DNA of 64,000 nucleotides from Pseudoalteromonas shioyasakiensis (GTDB lineage: Bacteria; Pseudomonadota; Gammaproteobacteria; Enterobacterales; Alteromonadaceae), in assembly GCA_013391845.1 (NCBI GenBank), contig CP058414.1, positions 124,001 through 188,000 of the forward strand, given 5' to 3'. Both the position numbers and the translations under genes were made by a program. The notes beneath the pieces were generated by a model. The model was not told the origin of the DNA. It did not search any database and worked only from the letters and a program-made list of their open reading frames with translations. Shown piece after piece: positions 36,809 to 45,092 of the stretch. Each line of letters begins with the position of its first letter. The first letter of the stretch is position 1.

Positions 36809-37297
36809 ATGCAAATCAGTAAAGACGCAGTGGTTGAATTTCACTACACACTTAGTGAAGCAGGCGAGCAAGTCGAATCAAGTAAAGATGGCGAGCCACT
36901 TTCATATATCCATGGTACTGAAGGCATGCTTCCGGGTCTTGAAAAAGCGCTTGAAGGTAAAGCAGCTGGTGATAACTTCAGCGTAACACTTGAGCCTAGC
37001 GAATCTTACGGTGAGCGCGTTGACAACCTAATCCAACGTATTCCACTTAAGCACTTACAAGGCAACACAAAAGTGTGGAAGCCAGGTATGACTGCTATTG
37101 TTCATTCTAACCAAGGCCGTCACCAAGTGACTATCGTTAAAGTGGGTCGCTTCAATGCAGATTGTGACTTAAACCACCCATTTGCAGGTAAAACCCTGAC
37201 ATTTGATGTTGAAGTAGTCAATGTTCGCCAAGCAACAGCCGACGAATTATCACACGGCCACGTGCACGGTGAAGGCGGTTGTGGCCACAGCCACTAA
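36809..37297 (+). CDS. slyD: FKBP-type peptidyl-prolyl isomerase SlyD
   Basis: Cytoplasmic prolyl isomerase, chaperone and metallochaperone, 162 residues. The FKBP core opens with VVEFHYTLSEAGEQVESS and GTEGMLPGLEKALEGKAAGD; the insert-in-flap chaperone region is at about 70-130. The tail HGHVHGEGGCGHSH is a short version of the metal-binding C-terminus of E. coli SlyD. It is followed after about ten bases by a dehydrogenase gene, so the two may share a transcript, an unusual partner for slyD. Confidence 0.94.
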   Translation: MQISKDAVVEFHYTLSEAGEQVESSKDGEPLSYIHGTEGMLPGLEKALEGKAAGDNFSVTLEPSESYGERVDNLIQRIPLKHLQGNTKVWKPGMTAIVHSNQGRHQVTIVKVGRFNADCDLNHPFAGKTLTFDVEVVNVRQATADELSHGHVHGEGGCGHSH

Positions 37298-37306
37298 GGG
37301 TAAATG

Positions 37307-38032
37307 ATGACAAACGTTGCAATTGTCACAGGTGGCAGTAAAGGCATAGGCAAAGCTATAGTAGAGCGTTTAGAACGTGAAGCATACACCGTTTACAACT
37401 TAGATATCACCCCGTCTGAGGGCAATTATCACCACTGTGACGTCAGTGATACTCAGCAGGTGAAATCGGTTATCACCGATATCATTGCACAGACAGGCCG
37501 TGTCGATGCCTTAATCTCTAATGCGGGTCGTCATCTAAGTGCCAACATTGAAAACACCGATGAAGCAACGTTTGATGCCCTGTTTGCGCTCAATGTGAAA
37601 GGTGCCTATGCAGCAATTCAAGCCGTATTACCTAGTATGAAAATCCAGCAAAGCGGCAGTATCGTGTTGGTTGCCTCTGATCAGGCAATTATTGGCAAAC
37701 CAAACTCGTTTGCTTATAACCTAACCAAGCACGCGCTAGCTTCCATGGCAAAAACGACAGCACTCGATTATGCCGCGTTTAATATTCGTGCTAACGCAGT
37801 GTGTCCGGGTACAATAGAAACACCACTGTTTCATAATGCGATTGATGCCTACTGTAAACGCAGTGGTGCCGATAAAGCAGAGGTTGTTGCTGAAGAAGCC
37901 GCGCTGCAACCGCTAGGGCGTTTAGGTCAACCAGAAGAAATTGCTGCTTTGGTGAACTTTTTAATAAGCCCAGAAGCGAGCTTTATTACTGGTAGCTTAC
38001 AAAGTATTGATGGTGGATACACCACGCAATGA
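37307..38032 (+). CDS. short-chain dehydrogenase/reductase, probable sugar dehydrogenase
   Basis: A 241-residue classical SDR. The cofactor motif TGGSKGIG is at 8-15, D33 after the second strand favours NAD, NAG is at 72-74, and the catalytic residues are S124, Y137 and K141 (SDQ, then AYNLTKHAL). The C-terminal GSLQSIDGGYT is typical. It overlaps the following amidohydrolase by 4 bp (ATGA). With a lactonase-like neighbour it is likely to oxidise an aldose to its lactone, or a deoxy-sugar acid; the substrate is not readable from sequence. ATG 37307 is six bases from AAGGG; the adjacent ATG at 37304 is the alternative. Confidence 0.85.
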   Translation: MTNVAIVTGGSKGIGKAIVERLEREAYTVYNLDITPSEGNYHHCDVSDTQQVKSVITDIIAQTGRVDALISNAGRHLSANIENTDEATFDALFALNVKGAYAAIQAVLPSMKIQQSGSIVLVASDQAIIGKPNSFAYNLTKHALASMAKTTALDYAAFNIRANAVCPGTIETPLFHNAIDAYCKRSGADKAEVVAEEAALQPLGRLGQPEEIAALVNFLISPEASFITGSLQSIDGGYTTQ

Positions 38033-38871
38033 GCGACAAAATAATTGACCCCCATGTGCACTTTTTTAACCTCACTGAGGGTCAATACACTTGGCTACAA
38101 GGTAGCAATCCCCCCTCTTGGCCAAATCTAGATAAAATTAAAAAGCAAATTACTACCTCAGAACTTAAAGCCGCTTGTCCATTTCAACTAGAAGCCTTGG
38201 TGCATATTGAAGCTGGCTTTGATAATCAAGCGCCAGTGAATGAGCTTAATTGGCTTGCAACGCATTTAAATGACATTCCCTATCGAGCAATCAGCTACAG
38301 TGTGATTGACGCATCTACCAAACACTTTGAAGCGTCACTCAATGAGTTAGATCATCCATCTTTGGTTGGTATTCGCGATATAACCGAAGGTGATGAAGCC
38401 AAGCGCTTATTAACTCCTCACTGCCAAGACAACCTAGCCATGCTCGCAGGCGAAAATTTACACTTTGAAGCACAGTTTGAAATTGAAAACATGCAGACAA
38501 CTGAGCAGCTTATTAAGTATTGCACAGCCCTGCCATCATTACGTGTGGTTATTAATCATTTAGGCTTTATTAGTGATGAGAAAACATGGCTTGAAGCAAT
38601 CATTAAACTCAGCCACTGCGATAATATCGCGATAAAGTTCTCAGGCTTAGAATTCACGCAAATAGCCGTAAACAAACACCTTTGGCTGGTTAATAATTTA
38701 GTTAAGTACTTTGGTGAACATCGTGTGATGTTTGCAAGTAATTTCCCTGTTTGCCAAATAAATACCAGTTACGAAAACTGTTGGCATCACTATCACTCAT
38801 TGTGCTCCGAGCAGAGTTTATGGCAAAAACTAAGCTATAAAAACGCCCGTGAAATCTATCAAATTGTTTAA
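38029..38871 (+). CDS. amidohydrolase-2 family protein, probable sugar lactonase
   Basis: A 280-residue TIM-barrel hydrolase resembling L-fucono-1,5-lactonase and related lactonases. The first-strand His motif is PHVHFF (H9, H11), a later HLGF holds H177, and the end-of-barrel motif reads FASNFPVCQI. At the last site Asn238 stands where many family members have Asp (GSDWP); the Asn form also exists in the wider family, so activity is not excluded. It is coupled to the SDR gene by a 4 bp overlap. The pair suggests lactone formation then ring opening. Sugar identity is inferred only in outline. Confidence 0.78.
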   Translation: MSDKIIDPHVHFFNLTEGQYTWLQGSNPPSWPNLDKIKKQITTSELKAACPFQLEALVHIEAGFDNQAPVNELNWLATHLNDIPYRAISYSVIDASTKHFEASLNELDHPSLVGIRDITEGDEAKRLLTPHCQDNLAMLAGENLHFEAQFEIENMQTTEQLIKYCTALPSLRVVINHLGFISDEKTWLEAIIKLSHCDNIAIKFSGLEFTQIAVNKHLWLVNNLVKYFGEHRVMFASNFPVCQINTSYENCWHHYHSLCSEQSLWQKLSYKNAREIYQIV

Positions 38872-38955
38872 AAAATAGCTATATTCAATAAAGTTAAAAC
38901 TTATAAAGCGAACAAGCATCAAGTCTAAAATCTGTTTGCTTGTTCAGGAGTATTA

Positions 38956-39327
38956 ATGAAAGCCTCTATTACCAGCCTTTTACTAGTTAGTGTCTTATTT
39001 GGCTGTAGTTCTAAGCAAGAACCCACTCCAAAACTACAACATGCACGGCTAACAGAGCCGCAAAGTGAGCTAATAGCACTTGGCATAGCAAGGCTAATGC
39101 ACAGTAAGCCTGTTAACGTAGCCGAAGATGCGTTTATCAATAGCAGCATACTTGTTATTGAAAGCTTGAATAACGCTGCTATACCAGAGAAGTCCAACCA
39201 TGGGTCTTACCCAGATATGCCTGAACGTTTTGAGCTGTTAATAAAAAACCAAATGTGTTTTGTTCGTCACTTAGACAGCAAAGCAACCGAGCCACTGCCT
39301 TTGGTTAAATGCAAAGCGGTTGATTAA
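38956..39327 (+). CDS. small lipoprotein of unknown function
   Basis: A 123-residue protein with a short signal peptide and lipobox (LLVSVLFGC, Cys17), followed by SSKQEPTPK and a mainly helical acidic/neutral domain with two Cys near the end (QMCFVRHL and VKCKAVD) that could form a disulfide. The second residue after Cys is Ser, compatible with outer-membrane sorting. AGGAG ten bases upstream supports the start. No family recognised. It lies 84 bp after the amidohydrolase and before a terminator, so it may be the last gene of that transcript. Confidence 0.65.
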   Translation: MKASITSLLLVSVLFGCSSKQEPTPKLQHARLTEPQSELIALGIARLMHSKPVNVAEDAFINSSILVIESLNNAAIPEKSNHGSYPDMPERFELLIKNQMCFVRHLDSKATEPLPLVKCKAVD

Positions 39328-39351
39328 TTTCAACCTAAAAAGTAAATATAA

Positions 39352-39373
39352 AAAAAGCCCTTACGGGCTTTTT
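39352..39373. terminator. bidirectional terminator between the two converging sugar-gene units
   Basis: AAAAAGCCC / GGGCTTTTT stem with loop TTAC; A run on the left and T run on the right. Confidence 0.85.
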
Positions 39374-39408
39374 ATATATAATATTTAACTTAATAGTATT
39401 ATCGATTG

Positions 39409-40584
39409 TTACTTAATCTCAACACGCTGTGAGCGCATAACAACTTCGTCATTCAGCTCAATACCGATCCCTGGCTCTTCTGATACTTGGAAGAAACCAT
39501 TTTTAGGCTGTGGATCTTGAATACATAACTCACGGTTCCACTTTTTAATCGCATAGGTGTGATGTTCGTGAATTAAGAAGTTAGGAATTGCGGTTTCTAG
39601 GTGTAACGAAGCTGCGGTTGCTACTGGTCCACCACACACGTGAGCTTGAATGCGCACATCGAAAATATCTGCATAATCACACACTTTTTTAGTTTCGGTG
39701 AAACCACCACATAGACCTAAGTCTGGCTGTAGTACATCAATACTTTGATCTTCTAGGTATGGACGCACACCCCAGCGATTATACAAACGTTCACCGCCCG
39801 CAATTGGCACGGCAACTTTGTCGGCAACTTTTGCATGTAATGAATGATTTAAGTAGTTCACTGGCTCTTCGTAATACATACAATCGAACTCTTCAGCAAT
39901 CTCACCTATTTGAATTGCTGATGTCGCACCTGGTAAGCTGTGACATTCAAAAATAATATCAACTTCGTCACCGACCGCTTCACGAATAGCTTGCATACGC
40001 GCACGATATAACTTCATTTCTGCACGAGAAATAATGTTAGTACGATCATAATAAGTATTGCCGTTTTTATCGTACTGAATTGGATCAACTTTTACCGCAT
40101 CATAACCTTCAGCCATCGCCTTAAGCGCTGCTTCTGCGTATTCTTCTGGGTGAACAAGCGCTTTAAATTCGCTGTCCCAGTCAAACTGTAATTGTGATGC
40201 GTAAGTACGTAGCTTATCGTTAACTTTACCGCCTAATAGCTGATAAACAGGTAAACCTAATGCTTTACCTTTTATATCCCAAAGCGCAGTATCAATGGCG
40301 CTCATTGCTGCATACACAACAGGACCACCACCTAAACCCCAAAAGCTTTCGCGTAGCATTCGTGACCACAGTTTTTCTGTTTGAAATGGGTCATGACCAA
40401 TTAAAAAGGCATCAGCCATTTCTTTGATCATTGCCGCTGCTGCGCTATGACCTAAATCATAAGCAAGACCCGCTTCCCCCACACCGCTAATACCTTCATC
40501 AGTGTGAATACGCACAAAAACAGGTGTCCAAGCTGGTCTTTCTGGACAATGAATATCGAACACTTCGACGCGATTAACTTTCAT
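39409..40584 (-). CDS. enolase-superfamily sugar-acid dehydratase
   Basis: A 391-residue member of the mandelate racemase/muconate lactonizing branch. Metal ligands by motif are E213 (IFECHS), E239 or E240 (YYEEP) and E265 (GGER); likely acid/base residues are K165 or D167 (AVKVDP) and H315 (QAHVCGGP). The pattern and the ends of the strands resemble gluconate/galactonate-type dehydratases as known from archaea, which convert an aldonate to a 2-keto-3-deoxy acid. AGGAG precedes the ATG. It is second in an operon with a class II aldolase-like gene (9 bp gap), and convergent with the SDR-lactonase unit. The exact substrate is unknown. Confidence 0.85.
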   Translation of the reverse strand: MKVNRVEVFDIHCPERPAWTPVFVRIHTDEGISGVGEAGLAYDLGHSAAAAMIKEMADAFLIGHDPFQTEKLWSRMLRESFWGLGGGPVVYAAMSAIDTALWDIKGKALGLPVYQLLGGKVNDKLRTYASQLQFDWDSEFKALVHPEEYAEAALKAMAEGYDAVKVDPIQYDKNGNTYYDRTNIISRAEMKLYRARMQAIREAVGDEVDIIFECHSLPGATSAIQIGEIAEEFDCMYYEEPVNYLNHSLHAKVADKVAVPIAGGERLYNRWGVRPYLEDQSIDVLQPDLGLCGGFTETKKVCDYADIFDVRIQAHVCGGPVATAASLHLETAIPNFLIHEHHTYAIKKWNRELCIQDPQPKNGFFQVSEEPGIGIELNDEVVMRSQRVEIK

Positions 40585-40593
40585 GGCTACTCC

Positions 40594-41361
40594 TTACTGA
40601 GCAAAACTAGGATCAAGACGATAAGCTTTACGTAGCATTGCTGGCCAAGCTAACTGGCCACCGGTGCTGCCGCTATGCACGACATTCGCTTGATTATAAA
40701 TATTATCGATAATAGGTTGTGGTACTGGGATTGCCGTTTGGCCACTGGCTTGAATAGCCAATTGAATTTCACAGGCGCGCTGCAAATCATAAAAGCGCAT
40801 AAAGGCATCACCTACTGTTGGTCCCACGGTTAAGCCACCATGGTTAACCAATAGCATGTGATTAGTGGTGCCTAAGTCATCCTGTAAACGCTTTTTCTCG
40901 TCACTGTTTACCGCTAACCCTTCGTAGCCATGATAAGACAATGATGGTAATGAGAACATTGAGTATTGGCTTAGTGGTAACAGGCCTTTTTCTTGCGTTG
41001 CAACGGCAATGGTCTCTTTTGTATGTAAATGAATTACACAGTGAGCGTCATCACGTACTTCATGAATAGCACTGTGAATGGTAAAACCTGCCGGATTAAT
41101 TTTAAACGGCGTGTCATCAAGAATATTGCCAGCTAAATCTACCTTCACAAGATTTGATGCAGTCACTTCGTCAAAACTTAAACCAAATGCATTAACTAAA
41201 TAGTGATCTGTGCCTGGTAAACGCGCCGATAGGTGGGTGTAAATCAAATCACCCCATCGAAAATGATCAACTAAACGGTAGCATGCAGCTAGATCAACAC
41301 GTAGCTGCCATTCTTGTTCAGATACTTTATTTTTTAAATCGAGTTTTGGTAAGTCAAACAT
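40594..41361 (-). CDS. class II aldolase/adducin-domain protein
   Basis: A 255-residue cytoplasmic protein of the fuculose-aldolase/adducin family. It has VDHFRWGDLIYTHLSARLPG near the start, the metal-binding HLHTKETIAVA (about 111-121) and a third His in VNHGGLTVG (about 174-182). These are the zinc ligands of the family. Possible activities are retro-aldol cleavage or decarboxylation of a keto sugar acid; in an operon with a dehydratase, cleavage of a 2-keto-3-deoxy acid is reasonable. ATG 41361 with AAGG six bases upstream is chosen; the longer frame adds ten residues without support. Confidence 0.8.
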   Translation of the reverse strand: MFDLPKLDLKNKVSEQEWQLRVDLAACYRLVDHFRWGDLIYTHLSARLPGTDHYLVNAFGLSFDEVTASNLVKVDLAGNILDDTPFKINPAGFTIHSAIHEVRDDAHCVIHLHTKETIAVATQEKGLLPLSQYSMFSLPSLSYHGYEGLAVNSDEKKRLQDDLGTTNHMLLVNHGGLTVGPTVGDAFMRFYDLQRACEIQLAIQASGQTAIPVPQPIIDNIYNQANVVHSGSTGGQLAWPAMLRKAYRLDPSFAQ

Positions 41362-41443
41362 GGAAAACCTTGTATATGTGACACTGCACAAATAGATGTA
41401 TAGAAGTCTAAATTACTATTAATGGATGATCAATAGTTGATAC

Positions 41444-41475
41444 AAAAAGGCCACATCAATTGATGTGGCCTTTTT
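41444..41475 (-). terminator. intrinsic terminator after the cytochrome c gene
   Basis: A perfect 16-bp palindromic stem (AAAAAGGCCACATCAA and its complement) with essentially no loop bases beyond the centre; T run on the minus strand. Confidence 0.85.
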
Positions 41476-41489
41476 CACTCAATTAGCGC

Positions 41490-41813
41490 TTATTTTACTT
41501 GCGATAAGTAATCAGCAATTGCAGACATTTCTTCTTCAGATACATTTGCAACCATCGCTTTCATTGCAGCAGTCATACCGTTACTACGCGCACCTGATTT
41601 GATATCTTTCATTTGGGCTAGTAAGTACTCTTTATTTTGACCGTTTAACTTAGGGTACTGAGGCATGATAGGTGCTTTACCTTCTGCACCATGACAAGTT
41701 TGACAAAGCTTAGCTGTGTAAAGTGTTGCACCATCGGCAGCCATAGTATTAAAAGATAGGCTTGCAGCCATTGCAATGCCAGCCCCACATAAAATTTTCG
41801 TGATCTTGCTCAT
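41490..41813 (-). CDS. small periplasmic cytochrome c (c4/c553-like)
   Basis: A 107-residue protein with a signal peptide (cleavage near NTMA, then ADGATLY) and a single heme-attachment motif C37-Q-T-C40-H41. It is followed by GAEGKAPIMPQYPKLNGQ, characteristic of class I cytochromes of the c4/c553 type; the axial Met is probably in the SNGMTAAMKAM region. It would shuttle electrons in the periplasm to a terminal oxidase or peroxidase. Single gene with its own terminator; no oxidase genes nearby. Confidence 0.92.
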   Translation of the reverse strand: MSKITKILCGAGIAMAASLSFNTMAADGATLYTAKLCQTCHGAEGKAPIMPQYPKLNGQNKEYLLAQMKDIKSGARSNGMTAAMKAMVANVSEEEMSAIADYLSQVK

Positions 41814-41916
41814 TTGTATCTTCTCTTTTTTGACGGGTTATTAAACATTTTCTTTAGTGTAGACCATGATTTAACAATATTGCACCCGAAAATTGTAATG
41901 GCAATCGAAACAATAA

Positions 41917-42456
41917 CTACCAAATTAAATCATCAGGCACTTCAAAATCAGCATACGGATCATCTTCATCCTTTTGCTTATCTTCAGGCTCAACATGGAA
42001 CACTATATAATCTTCGCTGACTTCAGCGACTTTTCGTGCTGGTTCGTCTTCCAGTACAAAAAATTGGCCTTCTAAAACACAAATTGCTAAACGGCCACCA
42101 GCTAGGGCCTTCTGTGTTTTTTCGTTTACTTCGAGCTCTTTCACTTTATTTTGATAAGTGAAGTTAAATGTACGATCTCCACGGATCTCTTCTTGATTGT
42201 GATGCTCTAAAATCTGCTTAACGCGAGCCACTTGCTCACGTTGTTTCTGCTCTTCTAAACGCGCTTGATTAAGCTCATCAGCTTTTTTCTGTTGCTCTAG
42301 CTTAGTTTGCTCTATATGTTTTTGTAGATCGCTAGGATTACTCGTTGCGCCTTTCTTTTTCTTCTTTTGCTGCTTGCGCTTCTCTGTTTTGGCTACTTTA
42401 GCTTTGTGTGACGTAGTAAGGCCAGCCTTAAGTAATTGATCTTGTAATGAACCCAT
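41917..42456 (-). CDS. DUF2058 (YaiL-like) protein
   Basis: A 179-residue cytoplasmic protein. The N-terminus MGSLQDQLLKAGLTTSHKAK is diagnostic of the DUF2058/YaiL family. It is followed by a Lys/Gln-rich basic stretch (about 21-45), a coiled coil (about 47-85) and a compact C-terminal domain with FNFTYQNKVKELEVN. The family is conserved in gammaproteobacteria and sometimes called a nucleoprotein because of the basic region; its role is not established. Single gene. Confidence 0.85.
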   Translation of the reverse strand: MGSLQDQLLKAGLTTSHKAKVAKTEKRKQQKKKKKGATSNPSDLQKHIEQTKLEQQKKADELNQARLEEQKQREQVARVKQILEHHNQEEIRGDRTFNFTYQNKVKELEVNEKTQKALAGGRLAICVLEGQFFVLEDEPARKVAEVSEDYIVFHVEPEDKQKDEDDPYADFEVPDDLIW

Positions 42457-42688
42457 GACGAAATTCCAATTTATTAATGCGTATTAGGGTTATTTTAATC
42501 AGCTCTGCCAACAAATAACAGTACTGAGCCCACTTGATTCACAGCAATCGAGTATATTGCAGTGAGATTAACACGCGATGAAATCATGACATATTGATTT
42601 AACGCAAGATTTATAATTTTAGTCGCCTTTGAACTTGTAAAAAACCCTGTACCCGATAAGCTAGGGCTTTTCCTCTCGGGAGCTTAAA

Positions 42689-43825
42689 ATGCAGCTGCGA
42701 CATTTGTTACTTTGCTCTGTATTTATTTTCTTTGTTTTATACGCCCCACAACCCTTGCTTGGATTATTTGCCAACTATTTTTCTGTATTGCCAGCCACTG
42801 CAGGTAGCTTAATGACAGCGACCATGCTGCCATTGGCTATCGCCCCTTTAGTGTATGGCTTATTTTTAGCAAAACGAAATCCGTTAACAATTTTAAAGAT
42901 TGCTATGTTTGTGCTAGCAATAAGCTGTGTCGCTTTTACCTTAGCACCTAGTTTTGAATTGCTATTACTGGTTCGCTTTATTCAAGGGCTCACTCTCCCA
43001 GCGGCTCTCACAGCCATGACCAGTTATATTGGTGTAACTTATCAGGCCGACCAATTACAGCGTAATATGACCCTATACATTGGCAGCACCATCGTCGGCG
43101 GTTACTTTGGACGTATACTCGCGGCCTTATTTACTGACTTTTTGAGCTGGCAAAGCTTTTATTATGTGATTGCGTTAGGGTTAGTACTGTTTGCAATCAC
43201 CATTCCAAAATCAAGCAAAGGTGCGAGCATTCATGCAGCCAAATCGCCTCTGTTGTATCTAAAACAATTAAAAGATCCGCAGGTATTAAAGCTATATGGA
43301 GCGATTTTTTGTATGTTCTTTTGCTTTGCAGCGCTATTGAATTATTTACCTTTCATCCTACAAGACAGTTTTGCTATCACTAATACCCGAGACATCGGGC
43401 TGGTTTACAGCGGTTACTTGCTTGGTGCACTCGCATCCATAGCTACACCTTGGCTGTTACGAAAGTCATCAACACCTTGGCGTTTATTAACTTGGGTATT
43501 TGTATTCTACAGTCTGACCATGGTGCTACTGATGAGTCAGCAGTTAATACTTTTTGTTATTGCTTTTACCGGCTTTTGTGGCGCAATGTTCGTGATCCAC
43601 TCAAGTGCGGCGCCATTAGTAAATAAAATCAGCAGTGCACCTGCAAGTGTCACCAATGGGGGTTATGTATCGTTTTATTACAGCGGTGGCGCACTCGGTT
43701 CGTTATTGCCTGGACTGGTATATCAGCAACACGGCCAAGTTGCCTTTATGACCGTGCTACTTTTAGTTTGCTTAGTGGGTTTAAGCTTAGTTTATTTGGC
43801 TGGAAGAAATACGATACGAGGCTGA
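42689..43825 (+). CDS. MFS transporter
   Basis: A 378-residue inner-membrane protein with about twelve hydrophobic helices. The typical MFS loop 2-3 is shortened (GLFLAKRNPLTILK), and VRFIQGLTLPAALTAMTSYIG resembles the helix 4-5 region of drug or sugar-efflux transporters. The second half begins near 195 after a charged loop. The substrate is unknown. GGGAG seven bases before ATG supports the start. Its last 34 bp overlap the convergent ProX-like gene. The two genes are not otherwise linked. Confidence 0.85.
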   Translation: MQLRHLLLCSVFIFFVLYAPQPLLGLFANYFSVLPATAGSLMTATMLPLAIAPLVYGLFLAKRNPLTILKIAMFVLAISCVAFTLAPSFELLLLVRFIQGLTLPAALTAMTSYIGVTYQADQLQRNMTLYIGSTIVGGYFGRILAALFTDFLSWQSFYYVIALGLVLFAITIPKSSKGASIHAAKSPLLYLKQLKDPQVLKLYGAIFCMFFCFAALLNYLPFILQDSFAITNTRDIGLVYSGYLLGALASIATPWLLRKSSTPWRLLTWVFVFYSLTMVLLMSQQLILFVIAFTGFCGAMFVIHSSAAPLVNKISSAPASVTNGGYVSFYYSGGALGSLLPGLVYQQHGQVAFMTVLLLVCLVGLSLVYLAGRNTIRG

Positions 43826-44292
43826 TGCCCGGTACTTGCAAAAAATAGCTCTAAGTCATCTTTTTTCATCAACCATGTCGCGGTATTTTCAAAAGGGTGA
43901 CAATGAAAAAGCTCGTTGAACCAAATTTCTTGGTCTAGCCAAAGGGTAACATTATGTTGTTTGTCGTTTAAAAGTGCCAGCATAGAAACACAGCCCGGTG
44001 GCACTTTCAGATAACGCGCTAACCGCTCATCAGATGCAAATCCTAAACGAGATAACCCTTGCTGCTGAGCAATGGCTTTTAAGTCAAGCTGCTTGTCATG
44101 GGCAGTGATCACTAAAAAATGCCGCTTGCCTTCGTTATCTCGTAAAAACAGGTTTTTTAATCGTGTGCCCGGTCTATCGAGCATAAATTTATCGGCATCT
44201 AAACTACCATGTAACGGTGGATGCTCAATCACATCATAGTTAATATCTAATTGAGCTAGCGTAGCAGCTAACTTATTTTTATCTGCATACAT
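43792..44292 (-). CDS. YbaK/ProX-type aminoacyl-tRNA editing protein
   Basis: A 166-residue trans-editing deacylase of the YbaK/ProX fold, expected to hydrolyse mischarged Ala-tRNA(Pro) in the cytoplasm. It contains DINYDVIEHPPLHGS (about 16-30), the conserved KNLFLRDNEGKRHFLVI with the catalytic-region Lys (about 46-62), and PPGCVSMLALLND (about 98-110), as in stand-alone ProX/PrdX. It starts immediately after the stop of the upstream lipoprotein gene, with no gap, and its 3' end overlaps the convergent MFS gene by 34 bp. Confidence 0.88.
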   Translation of the reverse strand: MYADKNKLAATLAQLDINYDVIEHPPLHGSLDADKFMLDRPGTRLKNLFLRDNEGKRHFLVITAHDKQLDLKAIAQQQGLSRLGFASDERLARYLKVPPGCVSMLALLNDKQHNVTLWLDQEIWFNELFHCHPFENTATWLMKKDDLELFFASTGHQPRIVFLPAK

Positions 44293-44679
44293 TTACAAAC
44301 AACGTCCTCGTAATTGCACACTTAAATCACGCCATAATACTTCGTCAATAACGTGTTTATCGTCGCAGTACTTCCGTTCTTTAAGTTCTTTATTTAATAA
44401 TTCGACCGCTTGATCTTCGAGCATAAGTTTTAAGTTGCTCGATTCTTCAAATACTTCTTGCTCGGCAAAGTCTTTAAACTGCCTGCGTGTCATTGGCTTA
44501 TCAAGGTTAATTGGCTGTCTTCCTTGTGCTTTAACTGACACCACATAGGCAAAAATTTTATTGCCTTGGTCGTCATTTTTTTCATAAAACTGCTTATTAT
44601 TAATTTCAAATGGAGGTGCTTCTCCTTGGCTTGCGCAACCGGTAAGTAAAACAACCAAAAGCCATGCTATTTTTTTCAT
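44293..44679 (-). CDS. small lipoprotein of unknown function
   Basis: A 128-residue protein with a short signal peptide and lipobox (VVLLTGC, Cys15) followed by ASQGEAPPF. The rest is hydrophilic, with a charged helical middle (RRQFKDFAEQEVFEESSN) and two Cys (KYCDDK and the penultimate RGRCL) that may pair. No family recognised. Its stop directly adjoins the ATG of the ProX-like gene, suggesting one transcript. Confidence 0.7.
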   Translation of the reverse strand: MKKIAWLLVVLLTGCASQGEAPPFEINNKQFYEKNDDQGNKIFAYVVSVKAQGRQPINLDKPMTRRQFKDFAEQEVFEESSNLKLMLEDQAVELLNKELKERKYCDDKHVIDEVLWRDLSVQLRGRCL

Positions 44680-44767
44680 TATTGGATAAGCCTTGTACAG
44701 TGAATGCGCTTTAGTCTACCAAAAATAAAACAATAGAGTAAAAATTCGAACATTTTAAAAAAAATAC

Positions 44768-44796
44768 TTGACCAAATATGTAAAAATATTTAAAGT
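44768..44796 (+). promoter_or_regulatory. promoter of tRNA-Ala
   Basis: TTGACC (44768-44773), 17-base spacer, TAAAGT (44791-44796), then a GC-rich discriminator (CACCCCGC). This is the layout of stringently controlled stable-RNA promoters. The predicted start near 44803 is about 43 bases before the tRNA. Confidence 0.65.
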
Positions 44797-44845
44797 TCAC
44801 CCCGCTTGAGACGCAAGACTTAAGCATCCTGTATTTTAGGAATGT

Positions 44846-44921
44846 GGGGCTATAGCTCAGCTGGGAGAGCGCCTGCCTTGCACGCAGGAGGTCAGCAGTT
44901 CGATCCTGCTTAGCTCCACCA
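44846..44921 (+). tRNA. tRNA-Ala (anticodon UGC)
   Basis: A 76-base cloverleaf with encoded CCA end. The acceptor stem GGGGCTA pairs with TAGCTCC (one G-U), D-arm GCTCAGCTGGGAGAGC, anticodon arm CCTGC-CTTGCAC-GCAGG with anticodon TGC, and T-arm GCAGTTCGATCCTGC. The first-pair and G3-U70 pattern expected for alanine identity is present. It stands alone, not in an rRNA operon. Confidence 0.97.
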
Positions 44922-45050
44922 CTTTCCTACCTTTCTTTAGGCAACCTGCCGAATTTAATAATCAAAACTAAGTTATCTAACCAATTTTTATATTTCTAGT
45001 CGTTTATACGTTTTACTTTATTAAAGTAAACTTGTTTTAGACATAAAAAA

Positions 45051-45070
45051 ACCGAGCAGAGCCCGGCTTT
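45051..45070 (-). terminator. terminator after proA
   Basis: On the minus strand CCGGGC-TCT-GCTCGG (one G-U pair) flanked by A-rich sequence before and seven T after. Confidence 0.75.
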
Positions 45071-45092
45071 TAAAATGATCACTTGTTATCGG

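Noticed and set aside
42640..42680. Leader hairpin or attenuator before the MFS gene
   Set aside because: Several short pairings (CCCT/AGGG, CCCGA/TCGGG) compete, none is long and no T run follows.
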